The notes beneath the pieces were generated by a model, which was not told the DNA's origin, ran no database searches, and saw only the letters and a program-made list of their open reading frames with translations. Shown here piece by piece: positions 48,573-59,215 of a DNA stretch of 64,000 nucleotides. The stretch comes from Perca fluviatilis (Eukaryota > Chordata > Actinopteri > Perciformes > Percidae): NCBI RefSeq assembly GCF_010015445.1, contig NC_053120.1, forward strand, positions 5,065,614 to 5,129,613, written 5' to 3'. Position 1 is the stretch's first letter, and every line of letters starts with the position of its first letter. The position numbers were made by a program, and so were the translations under genes.

Positions 48573-48989
48573 TTAACCCTTGTGTTGTCTTCCTGTCAAC
48601 CGTGCAATTTTTTGTTTTTCTGGGTCGAAAATTCAAAATTAAAACTTTTTTTTTCCAACGCTAACTTTTTCAACACTATTGTTGCTTTTCCCAATGTTTT
48701 TGTCACTTATTTCAACGTTTTTGGTACCGTTTCTCAGCGTTTTTGAAGCATGTATCCATTTTTTCTGTTTTTTTTGTTTTCCCGACATTTTTACCACTTT
48801 TTTTTTATGTTCTTTTATTTTATTTTTTTCAAATGCTATAAATTTCAATGACCCACATTCAATGAAAGAAGTGATCTGATAATTAAAATTTGACTCGTGA
48901 AGAGTAATGGTTGTACGGAACCCAAATTTCTGATAAAGAAACTTTTTGAAAATGGGACATATTTGACCCGAGGACAGCAGCAGGGTTAA
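48573..48989. mobile_element. piggyBac-like non-autonomous element in intron 2
   Basis: Ends TTAACCCTTGTGTTGTC and TTTGACCCGAGGACAGCAGCAGGGTTAA-type sequence, with TTAA at both edges and the T-rich interior of the family. Confidence 0.75.
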
Positions 48990-49270
48990 TGACATCGGCC
49001 CAGTTGTTCAGAAGTAATCTGTTAAAATTGATTCAAATCTTGAAAATTAGTTGTTCAAAAGAAGAAAAAAGGATTCTGAAATCAGATTAGATCATGTACA
49101 GTAATCCAGTTTGGGTGTTGATCTGAATCAAACCTTCAGTATGTGTTCAAAACTTTTTAGTAGGATTGGGATACCTTTACATAGTCTGATCCCAGCATTA
49201 GGATGGAGTCACTACGCTACAAATTCATTTCCAACCACCTTCACTGGGTTGTTGTGGAGGCAGAAATCTC

Positions 49271-49866
49271 TAGCCTGACCCAGTCACACTCAGATTCTAG
49301 TCATGAGTTTGATGCCGCTCCATTGGGCTGTGATTATGGGGCGTGTTTCAACCGAACCAGGAAAGAAAATGCCTCTGCACTCAATTGGATAGACCTACAA
49401 CCAATCAGAGCAACATATAGACCTACAACCAATCAGAGCAACAGATAGACCTACAACCAATCAGAGCAACAGAGACAGACATCACAGAAGCTGCAAGTCA
49501 AAGACAGGCTTCGACAGAGGCGGCAGTTTCCGTGTCGTGCGGACGGGTGTGGCAGTGTGTATACATGCGTGATCGCGGTACTCTGTTCCTCTTTTTAAAA
49601 TGAATGCGCTGTTGATATCTTCTATAACAGACGCAATGGCAGAATCTACACTATCTCAATTCTCCAGCGGCAGCCATCTTTGTTGTAAAAGAATTCAACC
49701 CACTAGCGCTCTTTGGTGACGTGGTTGATCACGTTACTGTTAACCATTTGATTGGTCCGTACAGCTCTGGTTCGAGCGTAGTTGCTCCACAACGGATCAA
49801 GTCCAGACCGAACTTCCCGACCTTAAATGTTGTGGGCGGGGCTAAGTTCGGCTGGCATCCAGGCTA
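49271..49866. mobile_element. Non-autonomous DNA transposon with 9-bp target duplication in intron 2
   Basis: Starts TAGCCTGACCCAG and ends GGCATCCAGGCTA. Perfect AGAAATCTC copies flank it at 49262-49270 and 49867-49875. Inside are three tandem copies of ATAGACCTACAACCAATCAG plus AGCAAC. Confidence 0.8.
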
Positions 49867-50075
49867 AGAAATCTCAAAAGATATCTTAAAAACCTGGACA
49901 CATGAAAGTATCTTGATGGACAGACACGACCGGAGTGAAGTGACAAAAGTGTGTTTCTGTTAACGTGGTGAACTGATCCTTTAGGTTGGGTTCAGGTAAA
50001 TAAACTAGAACAAGGAACGATGGCTGTTCTTTAGAGCATTGACACAACATTGGCATTAGAATAATACTGCAGAGT

Positions 50076-50250
50076 GTGGCTGGGTTGGCTCAGTGGGTAG
50101 AGCAGGTGCACACATACTGAGAGGTTTAATCCTTGATGCAGAGGTTGAGGGTTCAAATCCAACCTGTGATGATTTCCTGCATGTCTTCCCCTTTCTCACC
50201 TAGCTGTCTTATCAAATAAAGGCTGAAAAGCCCAAAAATAATCTTAAAAA
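50076..50250 (+). mobile_element. tRNA-derived SINE with 18-bp target duplication
   Basis: Box A-like TGGCTCAGTGGGTAGAGC and box B-like GGGTTCAAATCC of a tRNA-type Pol III promoter, then the common tail TCTTATCAAATAAAGGC. Perfect AGAATAATACTGCAGAGT copies flank it (50058-50075, 50251-50268), so the insertion is intact and fairly recent. Confidence 0.92.
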
Positions 50251-50269
50251 AGAATAATACTGCAGAGTC

Positions 50270-52148
50270 ATTAAGTATTAGAGATTTTGTGCCAGTCGGT
50301 CAACCTTATAGTCTTACAAAATACTCTTTGCTTTATGAGTGCACTTGGATTAAATGATGCGTGTGAGGTTTTGAGGAAAAGAAGAACTGGTTTGATTATT
50401 TTCCTTCAGATGGATGTGAGAAAAACACAGTAAGCTCAGTTATACAGTGTTTGTCATGCAGCGTAGGCAGCAATTAGCTCAATCCGTCAATTTAGTGCTT
50501 TGTCAAAATAAGGAAAAGGAGCAGAGGTTGGAGTCTTTGTGGAGAGTGGAGTTGAGCGCGAGGTCAGAGCCGAGGCTCTCTGTGCCAGGCTGATTTCATA
50601 AATAAACTCTCAGGCCACAGTTTATCATTAGAGCTATTAACAGAACGGAGCCTGGCTGATAGATGTGGGGAGGAAAAGCTGAGTGTGACCTTCTGGCTGT
50701 CGCTGAGTGCTGGAGCGCTGACAGACTCGGAAAGGTCCGCAGACATTTCCCTTTGGGAATCCATGTTTCTTTTCCCCCACATCAAGTCTTTTTGTTATTA
50801 CCCTCCGCCATGCAGGGTCTGTTTTCTGCTCCATCTCTCTCTGCTTGTTGGCACAGTTTCTCAAAAATAATGCACACACATTTCAGTTACATTTGGTAGA
50901 AAGTTAGTCAACAGGCCCGGAAAAAAAAGTTAGTTTTCAATTTGAGTCCAGATCTATTAGCATCACTGTACTTTTATAAAGCCAGAGGTTGCCCCCTCAC
51001 CTACGACATCATAAACAATTGAAATAAAACATTTTTAATTTATTTTTAATTTAACCTTTATTTTTACAGGTAATGTAATTGAGACACAGGATCTCATTAA
51101 TTCATATTTGGGACAATACACAACATCAGTAACAGACAGACAAACAGATTACAACAGTATACACAAACATGTGGACATTGTGCAATAAATGAGCTATTGA
51201 TCACAGCATGATTTAATGGGAAATGTGCAATATGGGTAGAATTAAGTGCAATATGAGGGGGAGGATGTGCAGTCTGTATTGAACGCATCGGATGAGATAA
51301 TGTATGCTTATGTTTCATGCACATTAACTGTGTGTTTATTGTGTGTTTATGTGCGATGTGTACACACACACACACACACACACACCCACACACACACCCC
51401 GATTTATTAGACAGTTTTAAGCACATGTTCTGCTGTGACTCAGTCATTAAAAACCAAGGCCAATTTAAGAATAACATCCTATAAAACCTCTACTGCGTCT
51501 GATGACTTGCCTGCACTGATATACAGCTGACCCAAAAGTATCAGATTTTGATTTGAGTGCAGAGACAGGATACATGATGAGGACCTTGTGAGTCTTTTTG
51601 GGACTCTTGGTAATGACACTCTGTTGGGAATAAATCAATATGTTTGTAGTCTACGTGGAAAAAGAAGCCAATGAAATGAACCACTCTGCCTCTAAAGTCA
51701 GCTGTTTTTTTACTGCATGCATGTATTATTTACTGGCTTCAACCAGCTTTATCTTCATCATTTATCAATCAGAAATCATGATGATTCAAATACCTAACTG
51801 ATGCAATAATTAACGTTTTTGTTAATTAATTGTTCCCGCATTAAGTCATGCATGGGATACTATCAATCTTTGTACATTACTGATAGTTCATGGAGCACTA
51901 CATGAATGGATTCATGCTTTTGCATGAATTCATGATAATTCATGTACCATTATTAACAAGTTTGACCAAATGATCTAGTTAAATGCGGCTCTTGTAGCTC
52001 ACACCAAAACTTTAAAAGCACTTTCACCTAAAGCAGTATGGTTTCCAGGAATGACGTATATACATACGTTATGTCCTTAAAGAAGGCGTTTCGTGTGGCA
52101 GCTTCTCTCATCGAATATTTGTTTCTCTGAAACTACAACTACACACAG
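50270..52148. other. Intron 2 remainder
   Basis: 50400-50900 is non-repetitive. A CA run lies at 51362-51399. 51830-51960 is AT-rich with repeated TCATGxAT motifs. No further exon seen. Confidence 0.45.
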
Positions 52149-52272
52149 GGCGACGGCAGAGAGCCTGTCCAATCAGAATGAAGCTGAGCTGCAGCGCCGC
52201 CTGGCGGAGCGACAGGAGGAGATCGTCCACATGCAGGAAATCCTCCAAACCAAAGTTCAGCTGCTACAAGAG
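52149..52272 (+). CDS. pde4dip: Myomegalin CM1 isoform, coding exon 3
   Basis: A 124-nt exon with acceptor ACACACAG ending at 52148 and donor GAG|GTAAAC at 52273. The leading G completes a Leu codon with the CT of exon 2; the exon then reads ATAESLSNQNEAELQRRL and a glutamine/glutamate-rich coiled coil ending in QTKVQLLQE. The block SLSNQNEAEL and the ending VQLLQE match the equivalent segment of human myomegalin (NLNSQNEAEL, IQLLQE). It leaves in phase 0. The acceptor has a weak, CA-rich upstream tract. Confidence 0.92.
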
Positions 52273-52342
52273 GTAAACACACACACATATACACCTTTAC
52301 TTACAGGATATGTGTTGTTAAACTACAAAATCGACCACTAAC

Positions 52343-52665
52343 AAGGCTCAAAATAGCACCACACTTCCACGGTAGCATAATGAGGGTCCCTACATGTAAA
52401 CAGAAGCATTGAGAACTTTGTAAGTGTACAGACAGTTTATTAAAAAAATAGATTATAAAGACAGTACCGTTCACGTATACAGGCAGGCGCCATCTTGGGG
52501 AAAGAGTCACGACGAGTCGAACTATGAACGCTGTGCTTGGGTACTGTCTTTCTAAACTATTTTAATAAACTGTCTGTAAACTTACAAAGTTCTCAAAGCT
52601 TCGGTTTACATGTAGGGACCCTCATTATGCTACTGTGGAAGTGTGGTGATATTTTGAGCCTTGTT
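52343..52665. repeat. Inverted repeat (foldback MITE) in intron 3
   Basis: About 125-bp arms: CATAATGAGGGTCCCTACAT and ATGTAGGGACCCTCATTATG pair, as do the ACTTTGTAAGT/ACTTACAAAGT blocks, around a 60-bp loop. Confidence 0.85.
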
Positions 52666-52855
52666 AGTGGTGTAGAAATAGAGATTTATTTTTACTTTAC
52701 CCTCTGCCCAGATGACTAGCGTTACAAGCTAATTAGCGGTTTGCGCTAAAACTGGTCACATTCGATTAGCATGAAAACATATCCCAGAGAACGGTCGACT
52801 CGGTACCCATGCGTTATTAACCCCTAGGTTTTCTAGGATTTGTCCTTTAATGTGC

Positions 52856-53539
52856 CCATATTATGAAAAAATCACTTTTTCTGGGATTTGGGGTGTTCTT
52901 TTGTGTCTCTGGTGCTTCCACACACATACAAACTTTGAAAATAATCCATCCATGCTGTTTTGAGTGAGATACAGTTTCTGAATGTGTCCTGCTTTCAGTC
53001 TCCTAGTGAGCTGTTCAAAATCTGCCTGGCTAACCACAACCGTTAGCTCGTAGCGTTAGCGTTAGCCGGCTAATGCTAGTGCTAGCCGGCTAACGCTAAC
53101 GCTAGCATGCTACGTCGTTCTCAATAGCAAAGCACTGCTACAACACACACAAGTTCACCATAATCTACAAAAGAACTACTTCCATGTGCGCCCTCATTTA
53201 GAAGTCTCCCAGCTAATCCTGCCTTGTAACTGACCAAAGTCGGAGAAACAGGCTTTCTTTTACTGTCTCTAGAGTTAGCTAGCTGACATGCTCTACATCT
53301 GAGCTACTGAGCATGTGCGAGTGCAATCAAAGATAGTACAGAAGAAGAAGATGAAAAGAGGTCTCACTCTGTAGCTAAAACAGAAACCAGGTGAAAAGAG
53401 CATCTGCAGCAGTGAGAGAGAGCTGTGCAGTACAACAACAATATGGTGTTTTTTGAAAATTTAACCATGTAAACCTATTCTGGTACAACCTTAAAATACA
53501 GTTATGAACCTGAAAATGAGCATAATATGGGCGCTTTAA
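52856..53539. mobile_element. Inverted-repeat DNA element (CATAATATGG family), copy 2, intron 3
   Basis: TTTAATGTGCCCATATTATG and CATAATATGGGCGCTTTAA ends. Contains the alternating GTTAGCGTTAGCCGGCTAAC palindrome at 53050-53110. Confidence 0.85.
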
Positions 53540-53746
53540 GAAAACATCTTCATTAATTTAACAACGCATATGCAGCATTTAGTAAACACGCTGCAAATAC
53601 ACACAACACACCCAAATACATAAACACGCTGCAAATATACAATATAAACCAAGACACTGACGACGAGGACAAATCCTCTGAGCGAGATGACTGACAGACG
53701 AGTGATCTTTCCCCCCCCACCCCCCCGGTGTCTGCGTGGCGTTCAG

Positions 53747-53898
53747 GAGGCGGAGCTGGCGCGGGGGGAGGCTGAGCGGATGGCCTCGCTGGCCGACTCC
53801 GAGGCCCAGCGCCGCCTGGCTCTGGAGAGACGGATGGCGGAGAGGATGGAGGAGGACGAGAGCGGAGGCGCCCAGCACACCCTGGCCCACAAGGACAG
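53747..53898 (+). CDS. pde4dip: Myomegalin CM1 isoform, coding exon 4
   Basis: A 152-nt exon with acceptor GGCGTTCAG ending at 53746 and donor GACAG|GTGACT at 53899. It reads EAELARGEAERMASLADSEA and then a charged Arg/Glu-rich helix (residues MAERMEEDE) to LAHKDR. The ARxEAxRMAxL pattern matches the human block AKNEAARMAALVEAE. It enters in phase 0 and leaves after two bases of an Arg codon. It is GC-rich (many CGC/CTG codons) compared with the flanking introns, as are the other coding exons of this gene. Confidence 0.9.
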
Positions 53899-54259
53899 GT
53901 GACTTTAAACCTCACAGATTCACACAGTAGTTCATCTCATAGGCTACATCTCTATTAGTAGACACAGTTTATACACGACACACGTTATGCATGATCAAAA
54001 ATAATATTAATATTAATTTAACTTTCAGGTTTTCCTCAACTCATTTGGCAGACGCACTAAAGCTTTAACATTAGCTTTGGTTGGGTCTGGTATGTGTCTG
54101 CTGGTCTCTGTTGATATCGGTGCTATTCATAGCAGTGTTGACACTGATACAGCTGCTGACCCTGGTGTCACCTCAACAAAGAGCCGGAGGTCTGATCTCC
54201 ACACTGTAACTGACTGGGTCACATCTACTTCACTGCTGCTTTAACCATATTTAAACCTG

Positions 54260-54266
54260 TTTCTCG

Positions 54267-54331
<65 letters not shown>

Positions 54332-54494
54332 GTCTGTCTGTCTCTCTGTCTCTCTCTTTCTGTCTCTGTCTCTGTCTCTTTGTCTGTCTCTGTCTCTCTC
54401 TCTCTCTCTTTCTGTCTCTGTCTGTCTGTCTCTCTGTCTTTCTCTCTTTCTCTTTCTGTTTCTGTCTGTTTGTCTGTCTGTCTGTCTGTTTGTC

Positions 54495-54573
<79 letters not shown>

Positions 54574-54815
54574 TCTCTCTCTCTCTCTCACTCTCTGTCT
54601 CTTTGTCTCTCTCTCGCTCTCTCTTTCTCTGTCTGTCTGTCTGTCTGTCTCTCTGTGTCTCTCTTTCTGTCTCTGTCTGTCTGTCTCGCTCTCTCTCTCT
54701 CTCTCTGTATCTCTGTATGTCTCTCTCTCTCTCTGTATCTCTGTATGTCACTCTCTCTCTCTCTCTCTTTCTCTGTCTGTCTGTCTGTCTGTCTCTCTGT
54801 GTCTCTCTTTCTGTC

Positions 54816-54848
<33 letters not shown>

Positions 54849-54856
54849 TCTCTCTG

Positions 54857-54891
<35 letters not shown>

Positions 54892-54940
54892 CTCTGTATC
54901 TCTCTCTCTCTCTCTCTCTCTCTGTATCTCTCTCTCTCAG
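54260..54940. repeat. CT/GTCT microsatellite abutting the exon 5 acceptor
   Basis: About 680 bp of (CT)n, (GTCT)n and TCTCTGTATCTC units on the + strand, pure pyrimidine apart from G and a few A. It runs directly into the CAG of exon 5. Confidence 0.97.
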
Positions 54941-55049
54941 GGTGATCGAGGAGTTGACACAGCAGAACCATTCGCTTGCTCTCCGGGTCGAAGAGCTCGA
55001 AGTTCACCTTCTTTCCTCTCCTCTGAAGAGTAAAGAACGAGAAGCTGAG
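54941..55049 (+). CDS. pde4dip: Myomegalin CM1 isoform, coding exon 5
   Basis: A 109-nt exon. Its acceptor CAG at 54938-54940 ends an extraordinary CT/GTCT microsatellite of about 680 bp; its donor is GAG|GTATCT at 55050. The first G completes the Arg codon from exon 4, giving DRVIEELTQQNHSLALRVEE and ending in LKSKEREAE. DKRIEELNQSLA is the human counterpart. Exit phase is 0. Exons 1-5 together are 645 nt, exactly 215 codons without a stop, which supports all five borders at once. Confidence 0.9.
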
Positions 55050-56249
55050 GTATCTTTGTCCCCGTCCACACCTCTCTCCTCTGATGTGTAACTAAGTAAC
55101 TTCTAACACAGTGTTCACACATGAAATAGCATGCCAACAACCACTGGGCCTGTATTTATTAAAAGTCTGAGCATTGCACTGAAGTGAAATGCGACTCTGG
55201 ACTAGTCATTTGGTCTTTTGGTCTTGGCATCCCAGTTTCTCAGAGTCCAAGGTGATGTCTTTAAATGTGTTGTTTTGTCAGTCCAAACCCAAAGATTTTC
55301 AGTTTAATATGATATAAAACAGAAAAGAGCAGGAAACCTCCATAATTGAGAGTCTGCAAAGCAGCACTTTCTGCCATTTTTGAGAGAAAAATTACTTTAA
55401 AGATTAACTGTGTATCAAAATAGTTGGCGATGATTATTCTGTCGATCGACTAATCGATTAGCCGACCAAGCGTTGCTGCTCTACACTGGAGAGTGAAGTC
55501 TAAAAGTTCACTTCAAGCTGCTTGATAGATGCAGGCCTTATATCCAGTCAGGTGAGACGGTTTACGGGCTAAATTCCTCTTTAGATTCTCATCCCTCCTC
55601 TTCTCCATTACCTTCTATCTTTGTGTTTTGGCTCAAACCCCAGACAGACAGGCTGTCTGAGATATCATAACCTTTATATATATATATGTATATATATGTG
55701 GGTCAGTGGAGCTTTGGCAGAGCAGAGAAGCTGCAATTTAACCACCATGAAGATGGAAACACATACATGTTGTGGCTGATAAGGACAGTCCCTCATGTTT
55801 TCATTAGAGTGGACATAATGACTCATACACAACTCATCTCTTAAGTTCCCCAAACTCCACTGTAGATCATTTCTGTCTGGTTTTAATAAATACTGAACCT
55901 GTGACCTGATAACAGCTGCTGATATTTCTGTTTCGCAGCCACATGACACATAAATAAGTAATAAGCCAGGACGGGAACTGATCTGGAAAACCGGCTGCAA
56001 TGTTAGCACTAAATATCAAATGCATCTTATGCCATCTTATGCCAACAAGCAGTTTGTTGTATTTTAGCAGAATACTGAAAGCAGCAGAACCGAGTAAACA
56101 TTAATATCTGTTTATTTATTGCAACAGCGCTATCGCATATTGCATATTTTCCTCATATCGTCCAGCCCCATAGTGTATGGTATTGGTAGGCATGAGTCAG
56201 AAAAGCCGATTTTAGATTGTGTGTAATAAGTAATCGTCTTCCCCCACAG
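55050..56249. other. Intron 5 sequence
   Basis: Contains a CGATCGACTAATCGATTAGC palindromic motif (55444) and a TATATATATG tract (55677-55697). No exon recognised. Confidence 0.45.
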
Positions 56250-56285
56250 AGTCATGGTGAGAGGCGAGTCCACGCACACATGCAG
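56250..56285 (+). CDS. pde4dip: Candidate 36-nt microexon of myomegalin
   Basis: A short segment with a good acceptor (CGTCTTCCCCCACAG ending at 56249) and a donor CAG|GTAGGG at 56286. It is exactly 12 codons with no stop and reads SHGERRVHAHMQ. It would enter and leave in phase 0, matching the phase-0 donor of exon 5, so it can be included or skipped without shifting the frame. I do not recognise these residues from other vertebrates, and chance splice-like borders cannot be ruled out; transcript reads across 55049-56250 would decide. Confidence 0.5.
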
Positions 56286-56720
56286 GTAGGGAAATCATTT
56301 GCTTAACTTTGTGTGTGAATGTGTGTATGAGATGTGTGTAAATGTGCAGTAGCTACACACACACCTTCTGACTGTGTATCTTGGTAGCTGACTCCTCTCT
56401 CATGACAACGCCAATACTGACTCATTCATCTTGTGTTGCTGCTGGTAAACCTCATGAAGCCAAGTCAATGCGCTTCAGTTATTCCTCCTCTCAGATCACA
56501 GAGGTGCAGCTCCACCTAGCGGTGTCTGGTCTACACTGCATGTATACTGAGGCCTTGTTTTGCTCTTGAGTCATTTTAAATGTGGGAGATTTTCTAGCTA
56601 TTTTTCCTGCACATTTCTTGTGGAAATATTGCATTTTTCTCTCTCTCTCTTTTTTTGCATGAAAACCTAGAGATGAACTCATTAACAGAATGAGCTGCCG
56701 ACCAATGACTGCAAAATATT
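56286..56720. other. Intronic sequence, no feature recognised
   Basis: No exon or repeat family supported. Confidence 0.35.
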
Positions 56721-56722
56721 TC

Positions 56723-56961
56723 TTAATCCTTGTGTTGTCCTCGGGTCAAATTTGACCCATTTTCAAAGTTGTTTATATCATAAATATGGGTTTCTTTCAA
56801 CCAAATTGCCACAAAATGAACATGGATGCATGGATGTACGTTGTATGGAACGTATAACGTTCTTCACATGTAAGATGTGAGAAAATTGTTAAAAAGCGAC
56901 AAAAATGTCGGGAAAAAAAGCACAAGTTAATAGTCAACGGGAAGACAACACAAGGGCTTAA
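56723..56961. mobile_element. piggyBac-like non-autonomous element
   Basis: TTAATCCTTGTGTTGTCCTC at the left and GAAGACAACACAAGGGCTTAA at the right. It is the shortest copy of the family, about 239 bp. Confidence 0.8.
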
Positions 56962-59200
56962 CTGTGCAAAACAACAGCTGTGGCTGTTTTGCGGTTACGT
57001 TCTTTTGGAATGAAAACCTAGAGATAAACTCAGAATGAGCTGCCGACAAATGACTGAAAAATAGTTCTTAAACTGTGCAAAACAACAGATGCAAGAGCAA
57101 CTGGGACTGTATCTGTGAAGTGACCATTTATCTCAAATAACAAAAAGCTAATAGAACATTATGAATAAGATTTTCAAAACAAATCCCATATCAAAAAAAC
57201 TAAATAAATAGAAGACAATCTCTTGAAATACATAAACTAAGAAGACGTTGTGACATATGAAGTCCAACAAGTCAAATCTAAAGTAGATTACGCCCTAGGC
57301 CGTTCAACCAATGTGTAACCATTCATGATGCATCGTTACAACCCTAATATTGCCTCATTTATTTGTTTCAGGATGTATTTCAAAGGAGGCTTTTTTGAAT
57401 TTATGTATTTATTTGTTTAATATTGAATTAAATGACATTTCATACATATCAGCCCTGCTTGTGCTCTGTCCAATATGGGGTCACACGGTGTGTCTCTCTC
57501 AGGTCGCTCACATCAGCAGCGATCCAAGGACTCGGGTCACTGCCGAGTCAGCTCTCATGTACAGTACACCACACTCCTGCTAATTCAGCCTCCGTTTCCT
57601 CTCCGACGCCAGTTATAATTACAATCAGCTCAGTTTCTGCTGGCTGCTCCACACACAGGCTCGTTTCACGAGGCAGCTGCAGCGGGCTCAGAAGGAGTCA
57701 GTTGTTTACTCGGCACGCAGACGAGTGGGACGTTTGGGGGGGGGGGGAATCAGCAGAGACACCTCTTCTGTCTGCGCCGACGTTAAATCTCTGCTGTCAC
57801 ACTTTGGTATTTCTGCCACTCTGAGGAAAAATAAACAGCGGGCGCACTCTGTCAGCAGTGTTTGGCACTTATCGCTGATTAGGATTAATTGGTTTTTGAT
57901 TGCGTGCCTCATTCCAGTCGATCTGTGTTTTGGTGTTGTGTCTCGAGAGGCTTTCAGGGTGACAAATGTAGAGACACAGTCAGGGCCAGGAGACACACAC
58001 ACACGACACACACACACACACACGCACTCAAACTTACACACGCACACACTCTCACATACAGGAAAACAAATCACATGTGAGAACAGTTGTTTCAACTCTG
58101 CGATAATAAAAGACGAAGAAGACTCGTGTATCTGTGAGTGTGTGGGAAAAACATCCTGAACATGTCTGTTATTAAAAAAAATAATCAGCTTTTTGTAAAA
58201 GTGAGATTTTTTTGTCTTTTTATTTAATATAATAAAGCAGGTCGGGGTGCTATATCAAAACATTCAATCCACAGAGAGAGTTTGTTGGAAGTCTCTTTGG
58301 ATAAAAGCATCAGCTAAATTAAATGTAATGTAAAATATGAGCAAAACTGTGCCTTTAAACGAGCCGTCAGGACTTCCTTACGGCTGGGTTGTCACAGGTA
58401 GAAAGTGGCGTTACAGTCATTCGCCCCGGCTGCAATGACGGTGCAAACACCAAAGGTGGATCCTAAGTCTCTTATTTGATATCTCCTCACTTGAAGCACA
58501 AGTGGTTCTGGTCCACCTTCGTGAAAGCCATCTTAAAGCTCTTATTCCTGCTCTGAGGAGAGAGGAGCAAGGATGGAGGATGGATCTCTGAGGAGCTATG
58601 AGCGAGGATACAGAGAGCAGCCTTCCTGGAAGCCATGCTGCTGAAAGCCGTTGCTAACTCCGCCCAAACAGCCGACATATTCACACGTCGCTTCAGAGGA
58701 AAGGACGTCCCGTCCCACTACAAACACATTTCCTCGTTTCCTCTCTCCTCGCAAGATTTTCCTCGCGTCTCTCCCTTGCTTCCTCGGTGGGACAGACTAA
58801 GACACGAGGAAGGGAAGCAAGTGAAGGAAACGTGGATGGACGTACCCAGAGAGTGAAGATATGGAAAACCCGGAAACGCTGACCAATCAGGGCAGACTGG
58901 GCTTTTTCAGGAGGTTGGCTTAAAGAGATTGCTGCCAAAAACGCAGCGTTTCAGACAGAGGGTGAATACAGGCATAGGCGTAATTTACAGTACCCCAATA
59001 ATCAAAACTAATTTCCTTTACATAAATAAAGACCTTTGCACCATAAATTGATGCAGAAAAGGCACAAGTTGTTGCAGAAGAATGCACTAGAATGCAGAAA
59101 ATAAAGTGGTTGACATTCAAAATTTCAATTTAGCTCAGAAATGGAGATCTCAACACCCCCAATGTTGAACCCAACGTTACGCCCTTGAATATAGGTTTAT
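56962..59200. other. Intronic/intergenic sequence between the two isoform starts
   Basis: Two GGAATGAAAACCTAGAGATxAACTCA-like copies flank the TTAA element (56660 and 57008), suggesting a local duplication. A CA run lies at 57997-58051 and a short L2 tail at 58290-58335 (CTTTGGATAAAAGCATCAGC). No coding exon is firmly supported. Confidence 0.45.
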
Positions 59201-59215
59201 TCAGACAGACTATGA

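Noticed and set aside
50076..50160. tRNA gene
   Set aside because: A and B boxes are present, but the sequence does not fold into a full cloverleaf and continues into a SINE tail with flanking target duplication.
54241..55100. Long Ser-Leu/Arg-Glu frames
   Set aside because: Products of the CT microsatellite; only the last part (54941-55049, one frame) is an exon.
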